Made by a program: the position numbers and the translations under genes
Shown: positions 19,823 to 30,381 of the stretch, piece by piece
How positions within the stretch are numbered: position 1 is the first letter of the stretch
Layout: the number at the start of each line of letters is the position of its first letter
Source of the DNA: Streptococcus thermophilus
GTDB lineage: Bacteria > Actinomycetota > Actinomycetes > Mycobacteriales > Mycobacteriaceae
NCBI GenBank assembly: GCA_900618065.1
Contig: UYIL01000003.1
Location: forward strand, 2,046,001-2,110,000
DNA length: 64,000 bases
Reading direction: 5' to 3'
The notes under the pieces: generated by a model
Database searches by the model: none
What the model saw: the letters and a program-made list of their open reading frames with translations, nothing else
Told to the model about the DNA's origin: nothing

Positions 19823-21553
19823 ATGCTCTCCACCATGCAGGAAGTGCCTTTCTCTATCGGACGGATCCTCGACTACGGGGCATCCGTGCACGGTGGCACT
19901 AAGGTGACCACATGGCGTTCGGGGGAGGCGGAAGAAACCACCTTTGAGCACATCGGTGCGCGGGCCGCCGCATTCGCGCACGCGCTCGAAAACAAGCTGG
20001 GCATCGATGGCGACCAGCGCGTAGGCACGCTGATGTACAACTGTGCGGAGCATCTCGAGGTGATGTATTCCGTCGCTGCGAAGGGCTCGGTGTTTGTGCC
20101 GCTCAACCTGCAGCTTCTCGAAGATCAGATCGCCTACATCATCAACCACTCCGAGATGGAAGTCATCGTCGCCGACCCGCGGTTGGCGAACAAACTGGGA
20201 CGCATCCTGCCGTCATGTCCGTCAGTGCGCGCGGTCTGCTTCACAGGCTTGGGCGACATCCCGCATCTCGACGGCGTCGAGGTGCACGCGTACGAAGCGC
20301 TTCTCGACGGCTCATCCACCCTCTACACCTGGCCCGTCCTCCCCGAGAACACCGCAGCAGCTATTTGCTATTCGACGGCGACTACCGGCGCCCCAAAAGG
20401 CATCGCCTACTCGCACCGCTCTATTTGGCTGACCGCCACCAGTCTGCGCTCGACCGACTCGATGGGCATCACTAACGGCGAGTCCTTCCTGTGCTGCATC
20501 CCGATCTACCACGTGCTCAGCTGGAGCGTGCCCTTCACCGCGTTCCTGGCCGGCACGCCCCTGGTCTTGCCTGACTCGGACGTGTCCGCGCCGACACTCG
20601 CGAAGCTCATCGCCGGCACCCACCCGCGTGTCGCCCATGGCGTGCCCACCCTGTGGATCCAACTCATGGTCCACTATCTGCACAACCCGCCGGAGCGCAT
20701 GTCCTTGACGGAACTCTTCGTCGGCGGCTCTCCCGCCCCGCCGGCACTGATCAAGGTGTGGGAGGAGCGCTACGGTGTGGATGTCATCCACGTCTGGGGC
20801 ATGACAGAGACGTCAACCGTGGGCACAGTCGCCCGCCCGCCGTCAGGTGTGGGCGGCGAACGCCGCTGGGCCTACCGCATCTCCCAGGGCCGCTTCGCCC
20901 CCTGGTTGGAATACCGCGTGGTCAACGAAGGCAAGATTGTTTCCCGCACCGACCGCAACAACGGTGAGATCCAGGTTCGCGGCAACATGGTCGCCGCCTC
21001 CTACTACCAGCCCACCAACCCGGAAGCCCTTGAGCGGGCACAGTCCTTCCGCGGCAAGGATGTCTCCGACCAGGAAGAGCACTTCACTCCGGATGGTTGG
21101 ATGCGCACCGGCGACGTGGGCACAGTGACCTCCGACGGGTTCATGACGCTTTATGACCGCTCCCGCGACGTCATCCGTTCCGGCGGCGAGTGGATCTACT
21201 CCGCCCAGCTGGAAAACCTCATCATGGAGGCCGAGGAAGTCGTCGAGTGCGCCGTGATCGGCTACCCCGACAAGAAGTGGGGCGAGCGCCCCTTGGCCGT
21301 GACAGTCCTTTACCCCGACGTACCCCCGTCCATCGACTTGGCCAGAAAACTGCGCAAAGCGCTCCACCAAGAACTGCCGACGTGGATGGCGCCGGAGTAT
21401 TGGACATTCGTCAACTCCATCGACAAGACATCAGTGGGCAAGTTCGACAAAGTGGATCTACGCGGGCACCTCTCACGTGACGAATTCGACATTATCGCTC
21501 TACCAGGGCCGGGAACGCGCAGCGCGGATAAATCTGCGAGCGCGGACTTATAA
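19823..21553 (+). CDS. Long-chain acyl-CoA synthetase (AMP-forming ligase)
   Basis: Activates a fatty acid to acyl-AMP and then acyl-CoA. 576 residues from the ATG at the presumed leaderless start; a GTG nine bases upstream and an ATG four codons downstream are alternatives. ANL-superfamily motifs: CYSTATTGAPKG (about 195-206), the VWGMTETS adenylate motif, WMRTGDVGTV and DRSRDVIRSGGEWI, with the catalytic Lys of the C-terminal lobe in SVGKFDK. Similar to FadD-type ligases; substrate cannot be read. Divergent from rho, and 27 bases before the dehydrogenase gene, which seems to have its own promoter. Confidence 0.88.
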   Translation: MLSTMQEVPFSIGRILDYGASVHGGTKVTTWRSGEAEETTFEHIGARAAAFAHALENKLGIDGDQRVGTLMYNCAEHLEVMYSVAAKGSVFVPLNLQLLEDQIAYIINHSEMEVIVADPRLANKLGRILPSCPSVRAVCFTGLGDIPHLDGVEVHAYEALLDGSSTLYTWPVLPENTAAAICYSTATTGAPKGIAYSHRSIWLTATSLRSTDSMGITNGESFLCCIPIYHVLSWSVPFTAFLAGTPLVLPDSDVSAPTLAKLIAGTHPRVAHGVPTLWIQLMVHYLHNPPERMSLTELFVGGSPAPPALIKVWEERYGVDVIHVWGMTETSTVGTVARPPSGVGGERRWAYRISQGRFAPWLEYRVVNEGKIVSRTDRNNGEIQVRGNMVAASYYQPTNPEALERAQSFRGKDVSDQEEHFTPDGWMRTGDVGTVTSDGFMTLYDRSRDVIRSGGEWIYSAQLENLIMEAEEVVECAVIGYPDKKWGERPLAVTVLYPDVPPSIDLARKLRKALHQELPTWMAPEYWTFVNSIDKTSVGKFDKVDLRGHLSRDEFDIIALPGPGTRSADKSASADL

Positions 21554-21568
21554 GTTTCCAAATGGGCG

Positions 21569-21574
21569 TAGCGT
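21569..21574 (+). promoter_or_regulatory. -10 box TAGCGT, leaderless start for gldA
   Basis: TAGCGT lies six bases before the ATG of the glycerol dehydrogenase gene. The only purine-rich motif (GAAGGT) touches the start codon and is too close for a ribosome site. Inference: leaderless mRNA. Confidence 0.55.
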
Positions 21575-21580
21575 GAAGGT

Positions 21581-22726
21581 ATGGCTACTACACCGGATAT
21601 TTTCTCCAGCCCATCCCGTTACATTCAAGGTAAAGGTGCCATCCACGAACTGGGCACACACCTGAAAAAGCTCGGCAACAACCCGCTGCTCGTGTCTGAT
21701 GACACGGTGTGGGGCATCGTCGAAAAGCAGCTTACCGACGGCTTCAAGGAAGCAGACCTGCCGCTGACCCGCGTCGGTTTCGAGCGTTTCGCCACCGCAA
21801 AGGCGGTCGACGAACTGACCGAGAAGATCAAAGAGAACGACCACGACATCATCGTCGGCCTCGGCGGCGGTTCCGCGATCGACGCCGCGAAGGCCGCTGG
21901 CTACCTAGCCGACATCAAGTGGGCGTCCGTGCCCACTGCCGCCTCCTCGGACGCACCCACCTCGACGCTCGCCGTCATCTACACCGAGGAGGGCGCTTTC
22001 GACGAGTACCGCTTCTACCCGAAGAACCCGGACCTCGTGCTCATCGATACGCAGATCGTTGCCGGTGCACCCGTCGAATTCCTCATCGCCGGCATCGGCG
22101 ACGCACTGGCCACCTGGGTCGAGGCCCGCGCCGCCGCCCGCGGCAACGGCACCACCATGAATGGCGGCCACCCGACCCGCGCTGGTGGCGCACTGGCAAA
22201 ACTGTGCTGGGACATTCTCTGGGAGCACTCTTTCGCAGCAATCGACTCCGTTAAAGCCGGCGTGGTCACCCCCGCCCTCGACGCAGTCGTCGAAGCCAAC
22301 ACTCTGCTCTCCGGCCTGGGCTTCGAGTCCGGCGGTCTCGCCGCAGCGCACGCCATCCACGACGGCCTGACCGCGGCTGAGCAGACCCACGGTCTCACCC
22401 ACGGCCAGAAGGTCAACGTGGGCACATGCACCCAGCTCATTATGGAGGGCGCTGACGCTGAGGAGATCGAGGACTTCATCGCCTTCACCACCAAGGTGGG
22501 CCTGCCGAACTCCCTGACCGAAGTCGGCCTCTCCCCCGACGACACCGAAGAGCTTAAGGCAGTGGCCAAGGCCGCCACCTCCGAAGACGAGACCATCCAC
22601 AACATGCCGTTCCCGGTCACCCCGGAACTGGTCGTCGATGCCCTTGTCGCACTCGAGTCCATCTCCCGCCGCGTCCGCGAGGACCGCGGCCTGCCGGAGC
22701 CAGTCAAGTACGTGGCTGAGCACTAA
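21581..22726 (+). CDS. gldA: Glycerol dehydrogenase family protein (metal-dependent)
   Basis: 381 residues. Oxidises glycerol to dihydroxyacetone with NAD in characterised relatives. NAD-binding half with LVSDDTVW and GLGGGSAIDAAKAAG; ASSDAPTS loop; metal ligands Asp in AGIGDALATW, His in AAHAIHDGL and His in THGLTHGQKVNVG, all at the spacing of the family. Followed by a strong hairpin. Substrate inferred from closest recognisable family; other small polyols are possible. Confidence 0.88.
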   Translation: MATTPDIFSSPSRYIQGKGAIHELGTHLKKLGNNPLLVSDDTVWGIVEKQLTDGFKEADLPLTRVGFERFATAKAVDELTEKIKENDHDIIVGLGGGSAIDAAKAAGYLADIKWASVPTAASSDAPTSTLAVIYTEEGAFDEYRFYPKNPDLVLIDTQIVAGAPVEFLIAGIGDALATWVEARAAARGNGTTMNGGHPTRAGGALAKLCWDILWEHSFAAIDSVKAGVVTPALDAVVEANTLLSGLGFESGGLAAAHAIHDGLTAAEQTHGLTHGQKVNVGTCTQLIMEGADAEEIEDFIAFTTKVGLPNSLTEVGLSPDDTEELKAVAKAATSEDETIHNMPFPVTPELVVDALVALESISRRVREDRGLPEPVKYVAEH

Positions 22727-22762
22727 AGCTACCCGCCCCCGTTCGCGGGCCGGGCTTCAGTG

Positions 22763-22793
22763 AAGGGCCGAGGGCGTGATGCCCTTGGCCCTT
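22763..22793. terminator. Strong hairpin between gldA and thrB (bidirectional terminator candidate)
   Basis: Arms of 13 bases (AAGGGCCGAGGGC and GCCCTTGGCCCTT) pair with a single G-T wobble around a five-base loop. It sits between two converging genes. On the plus strand a run of six T follows about 13 bases later; on the minus strand no T run is seen. Confidence 0.65.
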
Positions 22794-22991
22794 TGGCATT
22801 CCCGGGTTTTTTCGATCCGTGCACGAAGCCCGTGCAGCTGGTGCGTGCGGTTGGTGTGGAAAACTCTACAAACTGGATTTCCGCCTGGAACGATCTTCCC
22901 AGGTCAGAGGCTTTTCGCCTTTTCGAGCAGCCTCGCGGATGTCAACTTTTCCGCAGACGCACACCTGAGCCGGCCCGCGCGCGAGACCCGC

Positions 22992-23921
22992 CTACGCCCG
23001 GGAGAGCTCAGCGGTGACCGGCCCAGCGATCTCGAGGTCGATCACGCGCAGGCCGTCCGCCTTCGCGGACTCGATGATCTTCGGGTCAACCGGGTCGCGG
23101 TGGAGGACCATTGCCGTCGGACCCGCCCCGGATAAATACGCGGCGTAACCGCGGTTGCGCAGGCGGTTGACCCACTCGGCCGTGACCGGCAGAACGTCGG
23201 CGCGGTAGGGCTGGTGAAGACGGTCGCGGGTACCTTCCCACAGCAGTTCTGGGTGGTGCTGCACCGCGACCGTCATCACGGCAGTGCGGGAGACGTTGAA
23301 CCGCGCGTCAGTGTGGGTGACGTGCGACGGAAGCACCTTGCGCACGGCGTTAGTAGATGCATGGAAGTTCGGGACCAGCGCCGTGGCCTTGATCTCCGGG
23401 TGGACGGGGAGCTGGACGGCCCGGTAGACGGGGTGGGATACGCCGTCGACTGGGATGTCTGTCCAGCTCACCACTGCTTGACCCAGCACGCTGGCTGCGG
23501 CGTTGTCCGGGTGCCCCTCAAACGAGGAACTAATCTGGACGACTTCTTCGGTATCCAGCACATCACCTGCGAGCGTGTTCGCGGCGACGACACCGGCCAC
23601 CGCAGCCGAGGCAGATGAGCCGAGACCGCGGGACTGCGGAATGTTATTCGTGCAGGTCACTTTCAACCCGGGTGCTTCGACATCCGCGGCCTTCAACCCC
23701 TGGCGGATCGCTTTGACCACCAGGTGGGAGCTGTCGCGCGGTAGATCCTCGGCGCCTTCGCCGAAGATTTCCACCTCGAGGCCGGAGGAGGTGACTTCAA
23801 CCTCAACGGTGTCGTAGATCCCCACGGCCAAACCGAGGGTGTCAAAACCGGGGCCCAGGTTCGCCGAGCTACCGGGCACAGTCACGCGGGCGTGCAGGCC
23901 CACCTCGAGATCAGTGCTCAT
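22992..23921 (-). CDS. thrB: Homoserine kinase
   Basis: Phosphorylates L-homoserine for threonine synthesis. 309 residues, GHMP kinase. Motif 1 [17 protein letters not shown] near the N-terminus; ATP-binding motif 2 [16 protein letters not shown]; motif 3 [14 protein letters not shown] near the C-terminus. ATG start two bases after the hom stop, so translationally linked; hom-thrB is the standard corynebacterial operon. Confidence 0.96.
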   Translation of the reverse strand: MSTDLEVGLHARVTVPGSSANLGPGFDTLGLAVGIYDTVEVEVTSSGLEVEIFGEGAEDLPRDSSHLVVKAIRQGLKAADVEAPGLKVTCTNNIPQSRGLGSSASAAVAGVVAANTLAGDVLDTEEVVQISSSFEGHPDNAAASVLGQAVVSWTDIPVDGVSHPVYRAVQLPVHPEIKATALVPNFHASTNAVRKVLPSHVTHTDARFNVSRTAVMTVAVQHHPELLWEGTRDRLHQPYRADVLPVTAEWVNRLRNRGYAAYLSGAGPTAMVLHRDPVDPKIIESAKADGLRVIDLEIAGPVTAELSRA

Positions 23922-23923
23922 AA

Positions 23924-25300
23924 CTACTCGGCGACGTCGGCGTCCAGGCGGATGACGGAGTTGACCGCTTTAACGTCGTCAAGCGTCCCCAGCTCCTCGA
24001 CGATCCCCGCAAGTTTGCGCTCAGTCGATGTATGAGTGACCACGATCAGACGCGACGCATCACCGTGCTCTTCTTGTCGGACAGCCGAAATGGAGATGCC
24101 AGCATCAGCAAACCGACGGGAAATCTCCGCAAGCACCCCGGCGCGATCCACGACGGACATGTCGATGTGGTATCGGGTTGGCACGTCGCCGAAGTCCGCG
24201 ACCGGGTAATGCGCGTACGGGTTCTCCGCCGGCGCGCGGCCACCATGAATCTTGTTGCGGGCAGCGCCGACAAGATCGCCGAGGACAGCGGAGGCAGTGG
24301 GAGCGCCACCTGCGCCGTTGCCGTAGAACATCAGGCGGCCGGCGGCTTCAGCCTCAACGAACACAGCGTTGTAGGACTTGTCGACGGTGGCCAGCGGGTG
24401 CTCGTTCGGCACCAGCGTCGGGTGCACGCGAGCGGAGACGGCGGTGGTGTTGCCAGAGTCGTCCAAGAGCCGCTCACAAATAGCCAGCAGCTTGATGGTG
24501 AAGCCAGCATCCTTGGCTGCCTCGATGTCTTCGGCGGTGATGTTGGTGATGCCTTCAGCGTGCACATCGTCGTAGGTCACGCGGGAGTGGAAACCCATCG
24601 AGGCCAAGATGGCGGCCTTGGAGGCGGCATCGTGGCCCTCGACATCGGCAGTCGGGTCAGCTTCGGCGTACCCCAAGCGGGTGGCTTCCGCCAAGGCCTC
24701 GTCGTAGCTCATGCCAGTCGATGCCATCGCGTCGAGCACGTAGTTGGTCGTGCCGTTGACAATGCCGGAGATACGCTGGATCTGGTCGCCCGCCAGCGAG
24801 CGGCGCAGCATGCCCACTACGGGAATGGCAGCGGCGACGGCCGCTTCGTAGTAGAGGTCCACACCAGCTTCGTTGGCAGCATCCGAAAGCTCGCCGGCGT
24901 GTGCCGCGATGAGCGCCTTGTTGGCGGTGACGACAGATTTACCGGCCTTGAGCGCGGCGAGCACCAACTGGCGCGGGTACTCGATACCTCCAATGACCTC
25001 GACTACCACGTCGATGTCCGCGCGGTCGATCAGCTCCAACGCGTTGTCGGTGAGCGTGATGCCCGGGAAGAGATCGAGTACCTCGCGTCGCTTGCTCACA
25101 TCCGACACAGCGACACCGCGGACATCGATGGGGCCGCCGATGCGGTGCTCCAGGTTGGAGGAGAACTCGCTAATCAGCCGCAGCACCTCAGTGCCCACCG
25201 TGCCCATTCCCAGAACAGCGACGCCGACCGGCTGGCCGATGCCCTTGCCCGGATAATTACCGTTGTGTCCCTCAGCGCTGTGAGTGGTCTGTGAAGTCAT
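23924..25300 (-). CDS. hom: Homoserine dehydrogenase
   Basis: Reduces aspartate semialdehyde to homoserine with NAD(P)H; branch point to Met and Thr. 458 residues from ATG ([11 protein letters not shown]); the upstream open frame is low-complexity and unconserved. NAD motif [10 protein letters not shown] (28-36), catalytic core with [27 protein letters not shown] and [14 protein letters not shown], and a C-terminal ACT domain ([18 protein letters not shown]) that binds Thr for feedback inhibition. Eleven bases after lysA. Confidence 0.96.
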   Translation of the reverse strand: MTSQTTHSAEGHNGNYPGKGIGQPVGVAVLGMGTVGTEVLRLISEFSSNLEHRIGGPIDVRGVAVSDVSKRREVLDLFPGITLTDNALELIDRADIDVVVEVIGGIEYPRQLVLAALKAGKSVVTANKALIAAHAGELSDAANEAGVDLYYEAAVAAAIPVVGMLRRSLAGDQIQRISGIVNGTTNYVLDAMASTGMSYDEALAEATRLGYAEADPTADVEGHDAASKAAILASMGFHSRVTYDDVHAEGITNITAEDIEAAKDAGFTIKLLAICERLLDDSGNTTAVSARVHPTLVPNEHPLATVDKSYNAVFVEAEAAGRLMFYGNGAGGAPTASAVLGDLVGAARNKIHGGRAPAENPYAHYPVADFGDVPTRYHIDMSVVDRAGVLAEISRRFADAGISISAVRQEEHGDASRLIVVTHTSTERKLAGIVEELGTLDDVKAVNSVIRLDADVAE

Positions 25301-25311
25301 GGTTCCCGAGT

Positions 25312-26712
25312 CTACAAAACCTCTCGTGCGAGGATGTCCTCCACCGTCTCCCTGCGCACCATCGGAGTGACACTGCCATCCTTGACTCTGACCACCGCTG
25401 GCCGGCCGAAGCAGTTGTAGTTCGATGCCATGGAGAAGCAGTAGGCACCCGTCGCGGCGAGGGCGATGAGGTCGCCGCGGGCAATGTCGTCCGGCCACAG
25501 CGCGTTGTTGATCAAGATGTCGCCGGATTCACAGTGCGCGCCAACCAACCGGGTGGCCTGCGGGGTGCCGTCGGTGAGGCGGTTTACCACGCGTGCGTCG
25601 TAGTCTGCGCCGTAGAGGGCGGTACGGATGTTGTCGCTCATGCCGCCGTCCACAGCGATGTAGCGGCGCGTCGCCTCATCAGTCACGTGCACGTCCTTGA
25701 CCGTACCCACCGAGTACACGGTCACTGCGGCGGGGCCGGCAATGGCACGGCCTGGTTCGACGATGACCTCCGGTGGCGTGATGCCGAGTTCTTCCGCCTT
25801 CTCCGATACGGCCCTGAGCAGGTCTTTGGCCACGGCATCGACCGCGAGCGGCTGCTCCTCATTGGTGTAGGCGATGCCGTAACCGCCGCCGAGGTCGAGA
25901 TAGCCGAGCTCAAGACCCAGCTCGCGGTAGATCTGCGCATACAGCCCCAACACTCGCGCGGCGGCGAGCTTGAAACCCTCTGCGTCAAACACCTGGGAGC
26001 CGACGTGGCAGTGCAATCCTGTGAGCCGGACATTGTCAGCCTCTCGGGCGGCGACGGCGGCGCGGTAGGCGGAGCCGGACACCAGCGACAAACCGAATTT
26101 CTGGTCTTCGTGGCTGGTGGCGATGAACTCGTGCGTGTGCGCCTCCACACCAGGTTTGACGCGGATGAACACATCCTGGACTGTGCCTTCTTCGCCGGCG
26201 ATGCGCTCGAGCTCCTCGAGCTCCTGGTGGGAGTCGATGACCACTTCGCCGACGCCTTCGCGCACGCAGCGGCGCAGGAAAGAATCGGGCTTGTTGTTGC
26301 CGTGCACGGTAATGCGCTCCGCCGGGAAACCTGCGTGCAGGGCGATGAGGAGCTCGTTCTCGCTCGCCACGTCGAGCGAGAGTCCCTCTTCGCCCACCCA
26401 GCGGGCAATGTGGGTGGTCAGAAAAGCCTTCGAGGCGTAATGCACGTTCTCCGGCTTGCCGTAGGCACGGACCATGTCGCGGCAGCGGGAACGGAAATCG
26501 GCCTCATCCACAACCATGACAGGGGTGCCGTACTCAGCTGCAATGCCCGTCAGCGGTACGCCGGCGATGGTGACCGTGCCGTCGTCAAGCCTCTTCGCAC
26601 TGCGCGGCCACACGTGGGCCGGCAGGTCGTTAAAGCAGCCCGCCTCGGTGTGCCGCATGCGCAGCAGGTCGTCGCGGGATAGGTTGGCGGTGTTCAGAAC
26701 GGGATCGAGCAT
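25312..26712 (-). CDS. lysA: Diaminopimelate decarboxylase
   Basis: Final step of lysine synthesis, meso-DAP to L-Lys. 466 residues. PLP Lys in [10 protein letters not shown]; phosphate loop [22 protein letters not shown]-terminal [10 protein letters not shown] supplying the active-site Cys, and [20 protein letters not shown] start four bases after the argS stop with GGAGAGG upstream. The argS-lysA-hom-thrB order is typical of corynebacteria. Confidence 0.97.
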   Translation of the reverse strand: MLDPVLNTANLSRDDLLRMRHTEAGCFNDLPAHVWPRSAKRLDDGTVTIAGVPLTGIAAEYGTPVMVVDEADFRSRCRDMVRAYGKPENVHYASKAFLTTHIARWVGEEGLSLDVASENELLIALHAGFPAERITVHGNNKPDSFLRRCVREGVGEVVIDSHQELEELERIAGEEGTVQDVFIRVKPGVEAHTHEFIATSHEDQKFGLSLVSGSAYRAAVAAREADNVRLTGLHCHVGSQVFDAEGFKLAAARVLGLYAQIYRELGLELGYLDLGGGYGIAYTNEEQPLAVDAVAKDLLRAVSEKAEELGITPPEVIVEPGRAIAGPAAVTVYSVGTVKDVHVTDEATRRYIAVDGGMSDNIRTALYGADYDARVVNRLTDGTPQATRLVGAHCESGDILINNALWPDDIARGDLIALAATGAYCFSMASNYNCFGRPAVVRVKDGSVTPMVRRETVEDILAREVL

Positions 26713-26716
26713 GGGG

Positions 26717-28387
26717 CTACATCCTCTCCGGTGCGCTCACGCCGAGCAGGCGCAAGGCGTTGGCCAACACCTGGCGCGACGCAGAGGCGAGCGTGAGGCG
26801 GGCGGCGTGGATTGGTTGCGGGTCCTGACCTGCCTTAGGCAGGATCTGGCATGCGTCGTAGAACTTGTGGAAGACGCTGGCTAGTTCCTCGGCGTAGCGC
26901 GCGATGCGGTGCGGTTCGCGCAGCTCAGCAGCCGCCTTGACGACGGCCGGGAACTCGCCCAGAGTGCGAATGAGATCGCCTTCCTTCTCGTGGGTCAGCA
27001 AGGACAAATCAACGTTGTCATCATCACCCGAGCTTGCGAGGACAACCCCCGCGTCGGCGGCCTTGCGCTCGATCGAAGCCAGGCGCGTGTGGCCGTACTG
27101 CACGTAGTAAACAGGGTTGTCATTGGACTGCCTCTCCCACAGGTCCAGGTCGATGTCCAGGGTGGAGTCCACCGAGGAGCGGACCATCGAGTAGCGCGCG
27201 GCATCGACACCAATGACATCTACCAGGTCGTCGAGGGTGATCACGGTCCCGGCGCGCTTAGACATCTTCACTGGCTGGCCGTCGCGGACAAGGTTGACCA
27301 TTTGGCCGATGAGGACCTCGACTGCTTCCGGGTTGTACCCCAGCGCCTGGGCGGCGGCCCGCAGGCGGGCGATATAGCCGTGGTGGTCCGCACCGAGCAT
27401 GTAGATAGCCAGGGTGTGGCCGCGGTCGAATTTGTCGGCGACGTAAGCGATGTCACCGGCGATGTAGGCTGCGTCGCCGTCGGATTTGAGCACGACGCGG
27501 TCTTTGTCGTCGCCGAAGTCGGTCGAGCGCAACCACCATGCGCCGTCGCTTTCATACAGGTTGCCGTTGTCCTTCAACGTCTGGATCGCACGATCCACCG
27601 CACCGGACTCGAACAGCGAGTTCTCGTGAAAAAAGACATCGAAGTCTGTGCCGAAGTCGTGCAGGGACTGTTTGATCTGCGCAAACATCTTTTCAACGCC
27701 TTCGCGCCGAAAAGCTTCTTGCACCGCCGCGGCGTCACCCTCCAGAATGCCCGGGTTCTCGGTGACAATCGCGCTGGCGATGTCCCCGATGTACTCCCCG
27801 CCGTAACCGTCTTCGGGGGTCGGCTCATTCTTGGCGGCGGCTACCAGGGAGCGGGCGAAGCGGTCGATCTGGCCGCCGTGGTCGTTGAAGTAGTACTCGC
27901 GGGTCACCTCCGCGCCGGAGAACTCCAGCACACGGCCCAATGAGTCACCAACGGCTGCCCAGCGGGTGCCGCCCAGGTGGATCGGGCCAGTCGGGTTTGC
28001 GGAGACGAACTCCAAGTTGATTTTCTCGCCGCCGTACATATCCGAACCCCCGAAGGACTCGCCCTTCGCCAGGATGTCGGCCACAATGCCACCGGTGGCA
28101 GCAGCCTCAAGGCGCAGATTGATAAAGCCGGGGCCGGCAACATCCGCGGAATCGATCTCGGGGAGGGCGACAAGCGCGTCGACAAGCCAGCCAGCGAGCT
28201 CCCGCGGGTTCGTCCCTGCCTTCTTGGCCACCTGAAGTGCGACGTTGGTGGCGTAATCGCCGTGCTCCGGGTTACGGGGACGCTCGACGGTGACCGTCTC
28301 TGGAACGACAGAGGAATCAAGGCCGTGGGCGTCGAGCGTTTCAGTAGTGATGGCGCGAACGGTTGCAGCTAGATCAGCAGGGGTCAT
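26717..28387 (-). CDS. argS: Arginyl-tRNA synthetase
   Basis: Charges tRNA-Arg. 556 residues from ATG ([13 protein letters not shown]); the open frame upstream is unlikely to be translated because a -10 box lies directly before this ATG. N-terminal additional domain, HIGH-type motif [10 protein letters not shown] (class I), KMSKRAG motif, and a C-terminal DALR anticodon-binding domain ending [15 protein letters not shown]. First gene of the argS-lysA-hom-thrB operon. Confidence 0.97.
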   Translation of the reverse strand: MTPADLAATVRAITTETLDAHGLDSSVVPETVTVERPRNPEHGDYATNVALQVAKKAGTNPRELAGWLVDALVALPEIDSADVAGPGFINLRLEAAATGGIVADILAKGESFGGSDMYGGEKINLEFVSANPTGPIHLGGTRWAAVGDSLGRVLEFSGAEVTREYYFNDHGGQIDRFARSLVAAAKNEPTPEDGYGGEYIGDIASAIVTENPGILEGDAAAVQEAFRREGVEKMFAQIKQSLHDFGTDFDVFFHENSLFESGAVDRAIQTLKDNGNLYESDGAWWLRSTDFGDDKDRVVLKSDGDAAYIAGDIAYVADKFDRGHTLAIYMLGADHHGYIARLRAAAQALGYNPEAVEVLIGQMVNLVRDGQPVKMSKRAGTVITLDDLVDVIGVDAARYSMVRSSVDSTLDIDLDLWERQSNDNPVYYVQYGHTRLASIERKAADAGVVLASSGDDDNVDLSLLTHEKEGDLIRTLGEFPAVVKAAAELREPHRIARYAEELASVFHKFYDACQILPKAGQDPQPIHAARLTLASASRQVLANALRLLGVSAPERM

Positions 28388-28395
28388 GTGCTGCA

Positions 28396-28401
28396 AGTCT
28401 A
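28396..28401 (-). promoter_or_regulatory. -10 box TAGACT for argS (leaderless)
   Basis: On the minus strand TAGACT ends eight bases before the argS ATG. No ribosome site is visible between them. Inference. Confidence 0.5.
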
Positions 28402-28510
28402 GATCAGGGGGTGGTCGCAGGCAGAACTGGCAGGTGCCCATCCGATCCCCCAATCAACTCGGATGAAAATCCCCAATCTTCTCCGGACACATGCCAGCTA
28501 CTGCGATACT

Positions 28511-28540
28511 TTGACTGCATTAATTTTGCGCACGTAAAGA
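28511..28540 (+). promoter_or_regulatory. Promoter of the lactate permease gene
   Basis: TTGACT (-35) and TAAAGA (-10) separated by 18 bases, followed by a GAGGAG ribosome site about seven bases before the ATG. This gene therefore has a conventional leader, unlike several neighbours. Inference from motif and spacing. Confidence 0.5.
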
Positions 28541-28559
28541 TACGACGAGGAGATGGTCA

Positions 28560-30326
28560 ATGGGGACCTTCCAGATTCACACCGACGCCGTAGCGGGAAA
28601 CGTGGGGCTGTCCGCACTTGTGTCCGTTCTGCCGTTATTGGCGTTTTTCATCATGCTGCTGGGTTTCAAAGCCCGCGCGCACACATCCGGGCTGGTTGCG
28701 CTGGGCGTGGCACTTCTCGTTGCGGTTCTCGGCTTTCAGATGCCGGTGGGCATGGCGGTGTCGTCCGCTTTCCGCGGCGGGCTCTACGGTCTCTTCCCCA
28801 TCGTCTGGGTGATCCTCACCGCGATCTGGTTCTACCAAATCACGGTGGCATCCGGCCGGTTCGAGGACCTGCGCAGGGTCTTCGACAAGATGGGTAACGG
28901 TGATGTGCGCATCCAGGCGATGCTCATCGCCTTTTGTTTCGGCGGCCTGCTCGAAGCGCTTGCCGGTTTCGGTGCACCGGTGGCCATTACCGCAACGATG
29001 ATTCTCGCGCTTGGCATTCCTCCGCTGAAAGCTGCATCGATTGTGCTGATCGCCAACACCGCCCCCGTGGCCTTCGGCGCGGTGTCCATCCCGATCACCA
29101 CTGCCGGTGAGGTCGGCGGCCGCACTCTCGAGCAGACGGAGAACATCGCCGCCATCGTTGGTCACCAGACCCCGTTCCTGGCGTTTTTCGTGCCGTTCAT
29201 CATCGCCTTCCTGGTGGACGGCGGACGCGGTGTCCGGGAGACCATCCCCGCCGAGGTGACCATTGGCTTGTCCTTCGGCATCGCGCAGTGGTGGACCTCC
29301 AACTACTTCGCTTACCAACTCACAGACGTGATCGCCTGCATCGTGGCCCTAGGCGCAGCGTTTGTCCTGCTACGGTTCTGGAAACCTGTCGGTGTGCCGG
29401 AACTGCGTGAGCGCCTTGGCCTCGATCAGCCAGGCACCACCCCGGCATCTGGCCCAGACGCGAGCACGGACGCAGACGCGGAGGCCAGCACGACAGGTTC
29501 GACGGTGGTCGACACACGTGAAGAACCAGAGGACGACAGCCTTCCCGGCAACCGCGTCTGGATGGCGCTCATGCCCTATGCCGTCGTGGTGTGCATCTTC
29601 GGCATCGCTAACCTGGGCACGACCATCCCCGAATGGCTGAAATCATTCAAGCTCACGATTCCGTGGCCGGGCATCGAGACAGGCACGATCCTGAGTTCCA
29701 CCGGCACCGACGTCAAAACCGACTACACCTTCGCCTACTTGCACAACCCGGGCACCCTGCTAGTCATTTCCGGGCTCATCGTGGCGTTGTCCTACATCAT
29801 TTTCGACGAGAATGGCCGCTACCAGCTCAACTGGGCGCAGGTGGGCAAAGAATTCGTGGACACGGCCTACCGCATGCGCTGGTCGGCGCTGACCATCGTG
29901 GTGGTGCTCGCGCTGGCCTACGTGATGAACTACTCCGGTCAGACCGTGACCATTGGTTACTGGTTCGCCGGTCTCGGCCCCGCCTTCGCTTTCCTCGCCC
30001 CAATGCTGGGATGGATCGGTGTTGCGGTCACCGGCTCGGACACGTCCGCGAACGCGCTGTTCGCCAACCTCCAGGTCACGGCGGCTGAACGCTTGAGCCT
30101 CAACCCGGACCTCATGTTGGCCGCCAACACCACCGGTGGTGTTGTGGGCAAGATGATTTCCCCGCAGTCCCTCGCCATCGCCGCCACGGCAGTGAACATG
30201 GAGGGCAAGGAATCGGAGATTTTCAAGAAAGTCGTCGGCTGGTCCTTCGTCTTCCTGCTGGCTGTGTGCACGATGGTTTTCCTCCAAACGAACGTGCTCA
30301 GTTTCCTTGCGCCCGCTGTGGGCTAA
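28560..30326 (+). CDS. lctP: L-lactate permease (LctP family)
   Basis: Proton-coupled lactate uptake. 588 residues with about 13 membrane helices. Family segments: FCFGGLLEALAGFGAPVAITA, ANTAPVAFGAVSIPI, and near the C-terminus GSDTSANALFANLQ and TTGGVVGKMISPQSLAIA. A hydrophilic Thr/Asp/Glu-rich loop (about residues 290-330) is longer than usual. Followed by lutABC, so uptake and oxidation of lactate are encoded together. Confidence 0.93.
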   Translation: MGTFQIHTDAVAGNVGLSALVSVLPLLAFFIMLLGFKARAHTSGLVALGVALLVAVLGFQMPVGMAVSSAFRGGLYGLFPIVWVILTAIWFYQITVASGRFEDLRRVFDKMGNGDVRIQAMLIAFCFGGLLEALAGFGAPVAITATMILALGIPPLKAASIVLIANTAPVAFGAVSIPITTAGEVGGRTLEQTENIAAIVGHQTPFLAFFVPFIIAFLVDGGRGVRETIPAEVTIGLSFGIAQWWTSNYFAYQLTDVIACIVALGAAFVLLRFWKPVGVPELRERLGLDQPGTTPASGPDASTDADAEASTTGSTVVDTREEPEDDSLPGNRVWMALMPYAVVVCIFGIANLGTTIPEWLKSFKLTIPWPGIETGTILSSTGTDVKTDYTFAYLHNPGTLLVISGLIVALSYIIFDENGRYQLNWAQVGKEFVDTAYRMRWSALTIVVVLALAYVMNYSGQTVTIGYWFAGLGPAFAFLAPMLGWIGVAVTGSDTSANALFANLQVTAAERLSLNPDLMLAANTTGGVVGKMISPQSLAIAATAVNMEGKESEIFKKVVGWSFVFLLAVCTMVFLQTNVLSFLAPAVG

Positions 30327-30381
30327 AGGGGAGTAACCTCGACGCTGACTGGCCGGCAACCCACCCAGAAAGGAGCCACCA